Shown: positions 20,406 through 33,089 of the stretch, one piece after another
Layout of the letters: each line of letters opens with the position of its first letter
Numbering within the stretch: the stretch's first letter is position 1
Origin: Stictocephala bisonia
Lineage: Eukaryota > Arthropoda > Insecta > Hemiptera > Membracidae
Reading direction: 5' to 3'
DNA length: 64,000 bases
NCBI GenBank assembly: GCA_035578905.1
Contig: JAQJVL010000691.1
Location: 372,001-436,000, forward strand
Notes under the pieces: model-generated
What the model saw: only the letters and a program-made list of their open reading frames with translations
Databases searched by the model: none
Told to the model about the DNA's origin: nothing
Position numbers and translations under genes: made by a program

Positions 20406-21864
20406 CACACAATAGATTAATAGCTGTACTAACAGCAAGCCAAACAGTTACCCGAGCTCTTATTTGAAACCGATTACCATTTGATATCATTATCAAGCAG
20501 CACAGGCACATCTAAAGTAAATTCATTGCCCTAAACAATCTTTCTATAGTCAATGGTGAAACTATTTTTTCATTATAGTTTTAAGTACAGTTTATGAGTT
20601 TAGTAACTAGTTTTAACAATACAAATTTTATAGCTTCAAGCACGAAGCAAAAATATATACCAACAAAATATTTACTGGTATTATCATTAATGCATATAAA
20701 ATAACTTGCTCACTTTAGTTAACAAAATATTAAATCTGCATCTAAAAGCTATATAATCAGCTGGAACACAGTGTTATTTGAGAGCTAAACAACATTGGAA
20801 ACTTTTAATGGATATGGGGTAGAACCTGGAAAGTAATTTCCATACAAACTGCATTGCGCAGAAAGTGTATGTAGCCTACAAAGTATAAACATGTTACACT
20901 CAGCCTTGCAACAACTTGTGCAAAACTTATAAACTTTAGGTCCTTTACTGATGACTTCATTAGAACTTTCAGAATCTAATTTAGTAAGTGATAAATTAAA
21001 TAGTGTATACATTTTGTTATTTATCGGGATAAAACATGAATTGTTTATTACTATAGGATAATTATTTTTGTTAGAAGACTGCTGGTACTATTCGCGCAGT
21101 GCTGTAACCGAGCTACTTAGGGACAAACTGTTGTGGAGATTGTAGACGATAGGTTCTATGCTTGGTCCTCACAATACCGATGCGAAGTACGCTCACTGGT
21201 TGTCATTGAGGTTGGACGTACTAGAGTTGGACTATGTGTTCGGATTTCACCTAAAGCCGTAAGACCCTTAGTTGCCCTGGATATTGGCCAATTGATAAAT
21301 AACCCTTTCTAAGCATAAGTAAACTAAGTTAGTATGTAGTAAACATTTTCTAAGGAACGATCGACCTAAGTTAGTAAAAATGACCACACACTTTCATTTA
21401 CATTCTCTCATATATTTGCCCATATCTCTTGAATCAACCTCATAGTAATGAATTAGTGGCTTGTAGAAATGCAAGTTAATATTTTTTATCTCTATTTGGT
21501 GGATTATATCTCAGCTTTTTAAAATTTTATAACAAAAATTTGTTAAAAAAGATATACCACTAATGTCATTCATTTTACTTTTAGTTCGACAAAAGGCAGT
21601 GACAGTGCAATATCACTAAAGTCTGTGACATCCAATTTATTTGGAAGCAAGTTTTAATGAGCATCACGTTTCAAAGTTTGGAACAGCCATGTAATGCTGG
21701 TCTTTCAGTTTTATTGCTGAACAAGTAAGTTTTACTGCCTCTGAATGGTATTTGAGTATTGGTTTTTAAAGAACATTACTACTTTTGTGACGTATATTGG
21801 ACAATATGGCTTACAAGTCATCACGTAAGGTTCCTAGATACAACAAGCTGTGATGATCAATACT
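20406..21864. other. loop of the long inverted repeat
   Basis: About 1.5 kb with no recognised gene. A slightly GC-richer part at about 21080-21300 contains no long ORF. The minus-strand 75-codon frame at 20785-21012 has no recognisable motif. Confidence 0.4.
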
Positions 21865-22355
21865 TTAATCTATACATAATATTGTCAATGAAAGCAAATC
21901 AATGAATTTAATAAAGCTAAAAGAAAAAAAAAAACACGATTGGAACTTCAAACAATAAATATTTTAAAAATATGTCTGTGATTACTCTGTGTGTAATTAA
22001 TTTACTTTTGAAGTAAATTTGTAATTCAGTTATAAAATATAAAATATTTTCTATTCAGTTACGTTATTATATTATAGACACAGTAAATTTCTTAGGAATC
22101 ATTGTTAAATCCTATTTCAGTTTCTCACAAAGCTACACTTCACATTACTATCACACAACTTAAGTGTTGAAGATCAACAAGTTAGCAGTTTGATCATCGT
22201 TAAGATACAATAAAATAGTAAATATTGCACAAAAGTTACCCTTGTTAAGTAGAATTCTCTCCTTGATTAGGGGTATTTGGTACATATTTGAAAATACCAT
22301 AGTTCTGTCAATGTAAGGTTTAATTTTACGTTCTTAGAGAGTTACCATCTACACT
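21865..22355 (-). repeat. right arm of the 2.5-kb long inverted repeat
   Basis: The reverse complement of this segment aligns collinearly to 19815-20300. See the left arm for shared blocks. Confidence 0.75.
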
Positions 22356-24837
22356 CATCACATTCATTCGAAATCCACATTCACCCATACCTTGACAATC
22401 GGTGTCTTAAGAATAAATAAATAAAAAAAAAATAAAAGTTACAAATGTGATAAAATAAAGCTACAATTTAACGATAATATAGGTATAATGTCAAATATCA
22501 AGATTCCATTGAGACTTCCAATTGAAAATTTGTTGATGTAGCAACCATCTTAGATCTCTCTTCTTACTATCACTACTGTTCTGTGATTAGATGTCTTCAA
22601 GCAGGGGATTAATAAGCTTGGGCCCCATATAGTATGGCTTCTCTGAATACAGTGCCGTTCTATGTGCTGATAAGGTAAAATCTGCAGCCCAGTGTGTTTA
22701 GTACAAGAAACAAAGTACAAAATCGAAGGAAAGTTCTGATGAAATTAAACTAATTTAAAACCTTTTGCAGCTTGTTAATGAAGATCTCACACCAAAAATA
22801 TACCAATTCTAAGGTCTGGAAATGGTTCAATTACATAGTAAACAAGAAGTAAACAGTAAGTAGTTGGAATAAATTGAAAAATACATTGCATAATTTTTTG
22901 AAAATTAGTACATAGGGTGTTTTTAAGTTGCTTTTTATGATTTTACAAAAAATGTTGTAAAACAAAATGGCGTAGGGAGAATTAGGCTTTTCCACCATTA
23001 TCATGATTGTTACGAATAAAAGGTACAAAAAATATGTATACATCCATTTTTCGTGTTTTTGAATCATATTTACGTACTTATAAAAGCTGCTAATTACCAA
23101 TGGAAAGCTGGAAAAATCAAGATAGTGGATGAAGAATATATAAAAATTATAATAATAGAAATTTATAATCAAAATACTTAACTAGGGGTTTCATAGTTCG
23201 CTTTACGATTTCAACAACAAAATAATGATACATTAAAGTGGTTGAAGAGAAATCCTAGTTTTTCACCATTTTCAAAAATATTATGTAAAAAGTAATAAAT
23301 AAATATGTAAAAATAAACACTTATTTGCATATCGATTATATATTTATAAGAACGAAAACAGTTTTTAAAAGAAATATGTAAAAATCCATAAAATGCTTGT
23401 TGACAGCTATCAACTGTCAAATTGGAAAAGATGATATCAGTTTTTATCAACCAACTTTAAAATAATAAATTTTATCCGGAAAATTAAAACTAGATTTAAA
23501 AAAAATTATTAGTTTTAAAGGGTTTACTAATCTTGTAATGTAAACAAGTTATTTTTCATCAATAACTCTTTTGTTTTGAAGACATTTTGATGTTTTAGGT
23601 CTCATTAGAAAGGTAAATTTATAATCAATATATAAAGTTGGTACGACTTTTTAAAATTAAATTAAAACTTTTGATATAATTGAGGTTAAATCATACAATT
23701 TCAGGAGAAAAGCCTGAATCAATAAATTCTAATACTCATTTCTTTGTATAGGCAAATCAAATTATAAAATGAAGGCTTTTTTTGGTAAACCACCACTACA
23801 AGTTTAGTCATTTGTAATAAGCTTACTTAAAAAATAAACTAATTTTACATTATCAGTAAAAATAGGAAATTCATTTTGGAAAACACAAATTATAGCAATT
23901 TTCAAAGTGCGCCCATGTTTTTAATACGAGTCCAAAACAGCCAACAATTTTTGAGCATCTGTAAATACTTACGATATAACTTTACAATTGGAATTTTGTT
24001 CGAAAACGAAAGTCAATTTGGCAAGAATTTGTTAGCCACAAAGTGCCAATAAAATGGAAAATAACCAACAATCATCTAGCTATAATGTTTTAAAATGTAT
24101 AAGACACTTGTTTCTATTAAATATTCTATAATTTTATCCTTCTCATATTTCCTCTCAAACATTGTTTGTATGAGTCACCATCTTTGAGATATTCACGTCG
24201 AAACAACCAGTTATTTTTTGTTGTTGAAAAAAGCATCATCTTTAAAATGCTATGTCTAGCCCTTGGCTAATCATGAAAAAATAAAAAAAAATCTGAAAGC
24301 TAAATTTAATAGCTTTAAATTTAGCTCTTATACATTTTTACCTAAGAAAAACACTTTTAGATAGTTAAAAAAAACTGTCAAAATATAAAATTTCGAGGTG
24401 AAAATTTCAATATTCTATGCTAAAGATTATCAGAGGTAAATTTTAATGAAAAGTGGTTAGAAGCTATAACCACTCTACAAGTAAAGACTTTTCTTTACCA
24501 ATTAATTTTGAGAATATGCCATTTAGTATTTATCTAATTCTAATATTTTTCTTGTGTTGATGATATTTTAGGTTTAAATTATTGAATGGAAAACCTAAAC
24601 AGGATTAAAATATTCTACAGTGTCTTAATTGTTATTTCTATTGTGATCGTTTTATATATAAATATAGTTTTATTTTATATATTTGTTGATCTATTTGATT
24701 TAAATTGTAAAAAAAGAAAAGTTTAACAGGATACTAATATTATAAAGTTTTTAATTTTTATTTCTAATGTGTTTGTTTTATATGTGAACTAGGAGACATC
24801 CCTGTATGCTTCGTGTGCCAACCTCGACACTCATCCT
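22356..24837. other. AT-rich stretch without recognised features
   Basis: Two minus-strand frames of 113 and 79 codons (22831-23450) are rich in Phe, Tyr and Ile as expected from AT-rich DNA and show no motif. No array or element ends identified. Confidence 0.5.
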
Positions 24838-25183
24838 AAGATGTTGATCCTAGAGATATGGGCAAATATGAAGAGCAAATGAGCTTGATCAGTGTAGTCA
24901 TTGTTGATAAACTAAGGTCATCTGTTATTTAGAGAGAGCCATTTATTAAAAATCCAATAGCCATGGCATCTAGGGACCTACAGTTTTACATGGAATCCGA
25001 ACCAGATAGTATTGATCTGATTTTCAATAAACTGATACCTGATACTTAGTCCTCTTCCCTAGACAACATTGATACTGTGACTTCTATCCAACACGAACAC
25101 TCAAGACTTAACAAGAAAATTCTACGTCAATGGCAATCATTGAGCAGACATCGTATTGGTGTTAAGAGGACCAAGGATACTTT
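24838..25183 (+). repeat. dispersed repeat D1, long copy 1
   Basis: Collinear with 28855-29210: CTAGAGATATGGGCAAATAT, then CAATAGCCA, TTACATGGAATCCGAACCA, CTCTTCCCTA, and TTAAGAGGACC at the end. About 345 bp, diverged, without an ORF. Confidence 0.82.
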
Positions 25184-26499
25184 TATGATGTAGAGATTGA
25201 TGGTTTTAAGAAATGCAATATGTCATTGATCATGATGGATTTTATTTTAAGTTCAGATCATCAAAGTATTTGAAAGTGGTAAATATGTCCATACCTGCAA
25301 AGGCGCTAACATACTGTGTGTGCAAAAATAATCCTTTTACTCATTGAGAACAACGTAAAGCTAAAAATATATTTCAAAAGCAACCATAACTTGATGAAAA
25401 TTTGGATGCATACTTACATAAACGTGACAATAAATTATTATTCCTTTAACCATGTGATATTTAGTAATCCAGTTAAGTTAATTCAGTATTGTTAAATTGT
25501 TCAATGCTTTCAGTAGGAGCAACAAATGAAAAGTGAGTTAGATACTATGCAAACATTTCTCTAAGTTCATGTGATTAAAATTAGCATGTAGCAAATGGAA
25601 ACATAGGTTGACACATATGATCTACCCAACTCAATACAAAGCAAGTTTAATGAGCTACCAAAAGTTTCACAACGGACTTGTTACTCTGAATATGAAATCT
25701 TTATACTTTGGTTCAAACAAGACATTTGATATTCCAATCAGCTTTCCTTGACTGTTCTACTGAATGTAGCGTGATTCTCTATGTTTTGAGTTATACTTAC
25801 TTCTTTCTCTTACTTCTAGTTTTCTGCTCTAAGAAAAAAACGTAATCTATAAAATAAAAATAAAAATTCCTTAAAATTCATATAATTTATTCACTATTTT
25901 TAAAAAATAAGATCGTTAAACATCTCAAATGTTTATATCTTTCCAGTTCAACAGTGAATATTTTCACTAAATCAAATTAAAGCATTCAGTCTCTTTTTCT
26001 TGTCAGGGCTTATGTGTCCTAGGAGCAATAAAAGTAAGAAACATATTTGTGATCGATTTATTGAATCGCTCAACTTGTCTTGAGTGTTCTTAGTGGTGAC
26101 TGAGTGGAGCTCTGACGCTTGGTGTTGCAAAGAGCATGCTGCACCTGGCAGTATACAATAATCTATAAAAAGAAAGAAAATCCTTGATCATAATGTTTAC
26201 TCAGAAACAAATTCACATTCAATCAAGCACGTTAAATAGATCTGATTTTACTGTCGTTAAACTTTTACAGCAATACACAACAACAATACAAGCATCTACA
26301 TCTACAGTACTATATAAATGTGACATTAACTACGATATAGTAATAATACGATATAATTGAACAATACCTCTTACTTTAGTCCTCCTCTTCGTTGTCTCGG
26401 AGACCAGGGAATCGTCATAAATAATTCTTCATGAGAAGGTGTTATGTTTATGTGGTGTGTGCTTGCTTAAATGTGTCAGTGTTGATGAGCAGTTGTTAT
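25184..26499. other. AT-rich stretch without recognised features
   Basis: Nothing supported in any frame. Confidence 0.5.
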
Positions 26500-27097
26500 T
26501 TTTTTTTATTTACGGACTAGGACTACAATAACTTCGGGTGGTGTGTTTCTAAAAAATTCATCAAGGTTGTAAAACATTTTTACTAGAAGACTTTTTTGAG
26601 TTTTTTCTGGAATGTCGTTGTATTATTAATGTCATTAAGTTTATTAGGAAGAAAATTGAAAGTTCAGCCCCTTTGTTTGTAGAGTTTTACTAGTTTTGCT
26701 TAATTAATTTACTAATTAATTTGAAAATTGTAATTAGTTCTCGTGCTGATTAAGTAACATTTGTAGCAGTCACCTCTCAGTTTTGGTGGATTTAATTTTA
26801 GAAGTTTCATGGTGTCTATGATATATAGATTTAGGGTAGTCATGATTTGGTTTGAAATGAAGAAGGGTTTGTTATATTCTTGATAACATTGTTTTATATT
26901 TATCAACACGTTTTTCTATAGAATTAGGATTTTCTATATTAAACTTTCACTTGGTGTATCTGTTGTAGCCACATTCCGCAGTTATTGTATTCATACCTTG
27001 TATTGTAATGCATAGTTTTGTCATATCATAAGCTGCATTTTTAATTTGGTTAAAATAGGTACCTGCCCTAAACCGCCAATAATTACTAATAAATAAC

Positions 27098-27135
<38 letters not shown>

Positions 27136-27480
27136 TTATTTATTTATATATGCATGTATTTTTTGTACTACGTTTTTGTCTTTCTTGTTTACTATAGGAT
27201 TAGGTACCTGCCCTAAACCGCCAATAATTACTAATAAATAACATTATAATATATATATATATATATGCATGTATTTTTTGTACTACGTTTTTGTCTTTCT
27301 TGTTTACTATAGGATCTCAACGACAAGTTTTGCATAACTTGGTGAGGTCTAGATTTTGTACATACTTAAAAGTAATAAATAAATAAATAAAAGAGAAACT
27401 GATCCCCAGTCTATAATACCAAATATTATAAAGCGTTCAAAGAGAGTAAAGTATGCTATTTTGGCAGTTAGACTCTATGA
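26500..27480 (-). pseudogene. strongly decayed non-LTR ORF2 C-terminal region
   Basis: Two separated matches on the minus strand: KIAYFTLFERFIIFGIIDWG (about 27410-27475), like the family's YYALF-SHL-YGI--WG, and FNFLPNKLNDINNTTTFQKK followed by LKKVF (about 26590-26665), like the C-terminal YNKLP...F K-x-LKK. The part between is unrecognisable and contains a duplicated (TA)n segment. Confidence 0.45.
27058..27315. repeat. 145-bp tandem duplication with an internal (TA)n
   Basis: GGTACCTGCCCTAAACCGCC starts at 27058 and again at 27203. Each copy continues through a (TA)n run to TTGTTTACTATAGGAT. The second copy has a shorter TA run and lacks the TTTATTTATT part. Confidence 0.93.
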
Positions 27481-27499
27481 TGGACCTAATTCTTTTTCT

Positions 27500-28854
27500 C
27501 GAGCTGTTGTTATGGATGTTCTATTTTTAGGGGAGTATGCAGTTTTGTTTTATAGTTTGTTGCTATAAAATTAAAATTTATTGTTTTTGACTTGTTGATT
27601 TGAAGGTTGAGTGTTGTATACATGTATTTTGTTTGTTCTAGTGTTTCTTATATTTTGTCAATATGTCTTTACAGTGATGTTGAACAACAATGGTATTATA
27701 ATATGCAAACATATATCTGTTATATGTTTAGCTCTTTACCAAAATATACTTGTTTTGATGAAAAAATGAATTCGTCTAGCCCTAACTCATTGTATTGAAC
27801 CTGTGTTGTATTAATGCGCATCTAAAGAAAGATCTAAGTAACAATATTTTTCTGTCATTTATTTTATATGATCAGATAAGATTTTAGTCACAAAGCTTAC
27901 TTATAGTTAATTTAAAGGATAAATGAGTTTTTTTTAACTCTGAATCAAGCTGAACTTGTTCACCTAACTTTGTTTTAAATGATGATTTTTTGTTATAAAC
28001 CACTATCTTTCCAAAGTATTTAACTAACTTAAACTGCTGTTCCTCTAGTAAATTACTGAAGTGTTTTGGAGACAAATCCTTTGCCGACTTCCCAACTGGT
28101 GACTAGATAATGAGAAAAGTTTGTAGCGGAGGGGTTTTGAACTTTAGCAGCTAAATATAATGCTACAAGCAAAATCTGCTTGTCTACTAAGTTTGACATT
28201 TCGTGATATTTTCCTCATATATGCCTTTGTCATTTGATTAAACTTTCAGACATCCCTCCCACTAAGTTTTGTGGTAGATAATAGGACAACTTAGAGGCCC
28301 TTATTTGTATAGCATACATACAGGTAAGTACTGAACAAGCCGATCAATAGTTTGTTGTTTTTAAATTGTTTACGCCTTGAATGAAATACATTCATGGCAC
28401 ATTTTTTGACACTTGACAAAGTGTAACAACAAAACCATTTGTACAGTTTTGATGTTTAATTTAGTCTATAGAGCTGTATCTAAAATGGTATTCAAATTTG
28501 TTTTATTTTGAAAAATGCATTACAATTATATTAATGATACTCAAAATGGGCCGCATCTTATCCTTTACCCAAGTCCAATTATGAATACCTAAGTTTAAAC
28601 AATAACTCCACAATAACTACCCTACTGTAAGTAAATAAAATAAATAAATAAGTAAAATATAACATATTGCCTTATTTATTTCTATTTTAACCTATCTAGG
28701 ATTGATAAATTGATACCATGTTTTAATTTTTCTTAATATTTGAAGGAGTTGAAAAAGTATCACTATTTAACACAATTTGCTTCTTTTGTTATATTTAAAA
28801 GTTGCCAAATAAAAGAGATTTTTGAAAATTTCATATTTATTTATTATTTATAAG
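27500..28854. other. AT-rich stretch without recognised features
   Basis: No convincing ORF. The 63-codon frames at 27607 (plus) and 27884 (minus) have no recognisable motif. Confidence 0.5.
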
Positions 28855-29210
28855 TAAGACGCCGATCGTAGAGATACGGGCGAATATGAGATGTGAATGG
28901 GTTTGAAGAGTGTAGATGAACAAGTATAGTCATTGTTACTAACTAAGGTCTACTGTCCCTCAGAAAAACTATTTATTAATAGCCCAATAGCCAGGGAAAC
29001 TAAGGGATGTACAGCTTTACATGGAATCCGAACCATGTAGTATTGGTCTGATTTTAAGCTATTTGATAAGTGTCATAGTCACTACTCTTCCCTACACAAC
29101 ATGCGGACCCTGACTACCACCCAACACTGACATCACAGACTTCTCTAATAGTGTCAACGTCGATGGCAACCATTGAGCGGATGTCAAGTCAGTATTAAGA
29201 GGACCGGGCA
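28855..29210 (+). repeat. dispersed repeat D1, long copy 2
   Basis: It begins AAGACGCCGATCGTAGAGAT, identical over 20 bases to the copy at 2538, and is collinear with 24838-25183 to AAGAGGACCGGGC. Confidence 0.85.
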
Positions 29211-29494
29211 AAAAACTTATCGCTAATAATCTCCACAACATATGTATGTAATAGGCCGTAATATACATTATTATCAACCTGGGAGGGGTTTGAGCTGTTG
29301 TCCTATAAGAACGTTAAAGTCAACGTTAAAAAATACCAATCGCGTTGAAACGAAAACATTATATTTTAAAATCAGAAATAATTATGTCTTTATTAAAAAA
29401 CACCAACGTTGCACAATAGTGTCAATACAAGGTAACATACAAAAAATGAAATATTTCATTTATATAAATTTATAACAGTACTTATTTCTAATTA

Positions 29495-29495
<1 letters not shown>

Positions 29496-29527
<32 letters not shown>
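29496..29527 (+). repeat. (A)32 tract
   Basis: An uninterrupted A run of about 32. Its orientation does not fit the tail of the adjacent minus-strand RT element, so it belongs to something else or arose on its own. Confidence 0.95.
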
Positions 29528-29529
<2 letters not shown>

Positions 29530-29539
29530 ATAGGCTACT

Positions 29540-30905
29540 TAAGCTATAAGTGAAAGAAACTCCAGAACACTGTAAAAGCGTCCCGAAACATCAGTGCTCT
29601 GAGATTTTTTCAAATTTAACTATACTTCCCTCAGATTTTAATGAGTCCGGCAGCGAGTTGAAGAGCCTGATCCCACTGAATGAAATCTGTCTCTCATAGA
29701 AAGTAGTGTTATGAGGCGGTATATGTTGTAGTTTGGGCGAAGACTGTAGTTATGAGTGGGTATTGAATTGAAAAAAATATTACTTTTACGGACAAACAGG
29801 ATTGATTTGAAAATGTAGAGAGATGGAAATGTTAAGAAGCTGTGCTCCTGGAAGAGTGGCTTACACAAGGTATGGAATGATTTTTTAAAAATAACTCTGA
29901 TTGCTGTTTTTTGGAATTTGAAAATAAATTTGGTTCTGAGGGTTTTGAAGTCCCTTACTTCCACAGCATAGTTCAGGAACAGAAAAATAACTCCCTAGTC
30001 AGCCAACCCAACACTAGCATCTAAGTATGATGATATGTTTCTGAGTTTAAAAATTCCAGATCAAAGACGTCCACCAACTTGTTTTATGTGTTCATTAAAT
30101 CGAATATGTCTGTCTATTTGTAAACCAAGAAATTTAGTTGAAGTGGTGGTATCTGTTTCCGAGTCAGTCTCCATTGAAAAAAGTGAGTGGATTAGCATTT
30201 TTCTTTTTTATTTATTTGGAAATCTATAATTTGTGTTTTATCACCATTAATAACCATTTTGTTTAAATCAAACCATTGAAGGTGCATTTACTTTTTCATG
30301 AGCCTCCTCAAATTGTTCGGTTTGCAGCTGACAACGAAAGAGAAGTGTTATCAGCAAACAGGCAAATATTTGTCAGTTGATCATTTAGTCCTAGGGGAAG
30401 GTCATTAATGGGCAGGAGAAATAAGGCAGGCCCCAGTACCGAACCCTGAGGACTCCTCAAGTTACCTCTGCCGGAGAAGAGATAGCCCACTGTTCACAAT
30501 TCCCTAATCAGCGTAAGGAATCTTCACTTGTTGTGTCCTACCATTAAGACAGGAACATATCCACGAATGCGCTATGACCATTCGTCTATACCCAGAGAAT
30601 AAGTTTTTCTTGAAGTAATTTGTGGTCTACCATGTCGAATGCTTTTCGCAAATCTAAAAAAACATACCGACTGATGGTTTGCGTCGTCAAGAGCCCGAGG
30701 TGTTGCAGATATAAAGGCGTTTACAGCATCAACTGTATATTTATTTTTGGTAAACCCATAATAATGTGGATCGATAAAACTGTCGTGTTCAAGGAATGAC
30801 AATAACCTGCAGAGGAAGACCCCTTCAAACACCTTAGCAAAAGTAAAGAGGAAAGCGATTGGCCTGTAGTTGTTTTGATCCTATAGTTGTTTGAGATCTA
30901 GTTCC
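29540..30905 (-). pseudogene. reverse transcriptase of a Jockey-like element, catalytic Asp replaced
   Basis: Minus-strand motifs in order are: NNYRPIAFLFTFAKVFEG, HYYGFTKNKYTVDAVNAFIS, SPQGSVLGPALFLLPINDLP, ICLFADNTSLSLSAANR, KMVINGDKTQIIDFQINKK, RTKFIFKFQKTAIRVIFK and ISFSGIRLFNSLPDSLKSEG. The RT and C-terminal regions are nearly complete, but the catalytic FADD reads FADN and several stops and frameshifts are present. The 5' part (endonuclease, ORF1) is missing. Confidence 0.83.
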
Positions 30906-31594
30906 TCTACAGTGCAAATAATAAAAGGTGGAAAAAATATGGACACGCTTTCATAAGTTCTGTATGACTTCACTTGTAAAATGGTTATTTTTTCCATAAA
31001 CAATTTGATGCATTTAATGAAAATTCAATGAAAAAATTACAGTAAACATTTTATTTTTATTTTGTTTAATAATGAGGTTCTGAATTTACCGTAAAAATGA
31101 CTTTTCCACGGGTAGATACAGCCTTCGGTTTGTTCATTTATAAGGTCATTTTTTACCACTTTTTCAGAAATAAAGAGTTTCATTCGGTATAGCAAATATA
31201 TGATTACCCAATACTACAAGAGACAGAAAATGGTTATTACAAAAGAGCATTCCTTACCTAAGAGCAAGCAACTGTAGATGAAACCAATCACCAAGGACCA
31301 ATCACAGGTTCTGTTTACCGAGCAGGCTATTCGACCGGCAAATTGGGAGCTCCGAGGATTGCGATGTTCAAATCAGAAACGAGTGTCTGATTTCAGTGTT
31401 TGTTTTAAATCAAGTAATTCGTTTTAAATTGGTCCAAAATACTTTTACACGACTGAAAGATTCCTTTGTTGCTCCACAAAATTAGTATTTTTCACCATTC
31501 CTAAACCAATCACATGTTTGAACTTTCCAATTACAACTCAGTTTTTAAGTATACTATAAACGTTAATTATATAGTCATAAGTTTACTAATTAGA
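30906..31594. other. region without recognised features
   Basis: Mostly AT-rich, with no supported gene or repeat. Confidence 0.5.
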
Positions 31595-31786
31595 TAGCTG
31601 GCCAACAGGACACAAAGCATTATATTGGTGTTAAGTTTAGGTAGATGGCCCACCAAGCAACCTATAGGTGTTTAGGATAGGTAGATTGCTGACCAATAAT
31701 CTATAGGGGTTTATGGTATGTAGATGGTCCACCAAGCAACCAATAGGTGTTTAGGGCAGGTAGATTGCTGACAAATAATCTATAGC
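31595..31786 (+). repeat. 40-bp tandem repeat in two alternating forms
   Basis: GTAGATGG...CCACCAAGCAACC units (31641, 31720) alternate with GTAGATTGCTGAC-AATAATC units (31681, 31760), spacing 39-40 bp, so the real period is about 79 bp. A diverged unit precedes them. Confidence 0.85.
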
Positions 31787-31789
31787 CTT

Positions 31790-32270
31790 ACCCTGATCGA
31801 AAAAAATCCTGCTGTATAGTTTCCAGAATAGAGCTCACCGACTACACCATTTACAAAGTTAAATAAGGCAGTTGAGTTGGATTTTTTATTTACGAATCCA
31901 TGTTGGTTTTTAACAATAATATTGTTATTTTCCAGAAACATCAAGTCTGGTCAACATGGTTTTCTCTAGGACCTTTGAAAAAACTGACACAATCGATATT
32001 GGCCTGTAACTGTTGCATACCTTTTTGTCACCTTTTTTAAATAAAGGTCTCACTACTTACGTTTTCCAACACTTAGGTAACGATCGACTAGTGAAGGAAA
32101 CATGTACTAAATGGCACAAAGGCTTCCTAATGTTTTGAGAGACCTTCTTTAGTAAAGCAGGATACATTTCATCAGCTCCTGCAGATTTTTTATTTTTTAA
32201 ATCTTTGATGATATTATCAATTTCCTCTTCAGTACTTGGATAGAGAAAAAGTGATCACATACAACTATAT
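31790..32270 (-). pseudogene. reverse transcriptase N-terminal part of element D
   Basis: The minus strand reads IIKDLKNKKSAGADEMYPAL, then VSQNIRKPLCHLVHVSFTSR, LPKCWKT, stop, VVRPLFKKGDKKVCNSYRPI, SIVSVFSKVLEKTML, then after a frameshift NQHGFVNKKSNSTALFNFVN. These are the pre-finger and finger motifs of CR1/Jockey RT (K...GPD...LK, P-x-FKKGD...NYRPIS...SK-x-LE). The catalytic palm is missing because the element breaks off near 31790. Confidence 0.82.
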
Positions 32271-32339
32271 TCATCATACTTTATACTGGTTTGGAGTCTT
32301 AATATTATTACCTACATTAGCAAATAAATTATTGAAGGC

Positions 32340-32625
32340 ATTGCATACATCAGTGGGTGTGCTGATTAACTCGCCAGTTCATATATGACATTTTCACAGC
32401 GTCCGGTTGCATAAAAATTATTGGTACCACCAACAATAACAACAGTATTGTCTGCACCCAAGTTCTTGTCTTTATTTATGCCAGCTAGAACCTGTTCCAT
32501 ATTTGCATTGGGTATTACAGTCCCACATACATTATACTTATTATTTAGCTTCTCAGAAAGAATACTTGCAAGACTACGGGTATGACTGTTTCCATAGATG
32601 TTTAGAGCAGGTGTAATATGAGTGG
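32340..32625 (-). pseudogene. SGNH-hydrolase (esterase)-like segment of ORF1
   Basis: The minus strand reads LNIYGNSHTRSLASILSEKL, VCGTVIPNANMEQVLAGINK and LGADNTVVIVGGTNNF. This fits block I (G-D-S-H-x-R, here GNSH with the serine kept) and block III (V-(I/V)-x-GG-TND, here GGTNN) of SGNH hydrolases seen in some non-LTR ORF1 proteins. The catalytic His region is not visible and a stop follows. Confidence 0.62.
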
Positions 32626-33089
32626 TTTTAGTTATGATAGGAGAGGTTGCTGTAAAATGGTTTTTCCTTTTTGGAGGTTTAGTTTTTTAGAATATTTATT
32701 TCTTTTGTTGGAGGTCCTTGGAGAAGTGGATTTAGAGGGACAAGTGTTTACTGGATGGTTTGAGACAACATTTGGGTATTCATGGAAGGAGGGAAATAGA
32801 TCGGTGAGGACAGAGAACCTATTGAAAGTTTTTTTTTTCAGTTGGAGAGTTGAGCGGGGCACTATTCGTTCTCTTTGACTTAAACCATTCTCAACCTTAT
32901 AGCTAACTTTCCAGGGGTACATACATTACTTTTTGTTTTGCTTAATATATTATTACTAGTATCCATGTTTTTCCCTGACTCAGTCTCAACAACACTGTTA
33001 TTATCATTAGGTTTAAAGCTACACTGATCAAACCACTTAATAAAAATACAACTGTTGTTTTTTTAGTACAAAATTAGTGCTATATAAAC
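32626..33089 (-). pseudogene. low-complexity linker of ORF1, element D
   Basis: Minus-strand frames here are Ser/Lys/Asn/Thr-rich (for example SGKNMDTSNNILSKTKSNV) with several frame changes and no folded-domain motif. It separates the protease-like and SGNH-like segments. The overlapping 86- and 96-codon frames on the two strands are not independent genes. Confidence 0.4.

Noticed and set aside
22831..23450. 113- and 79-codon minus-strand ORFs as membrane proteins
   Set aside because: Phe/Tyr/Ile richness follows from the AT content; there is no motif, no start context and no similarity to neighbours.
29496..29527. Poly(A) tail of the adjacent RT element
   Set aside because: The RT element is on the minus strand, so its tail should appear as poly(T) on plus; orientation does not fit.
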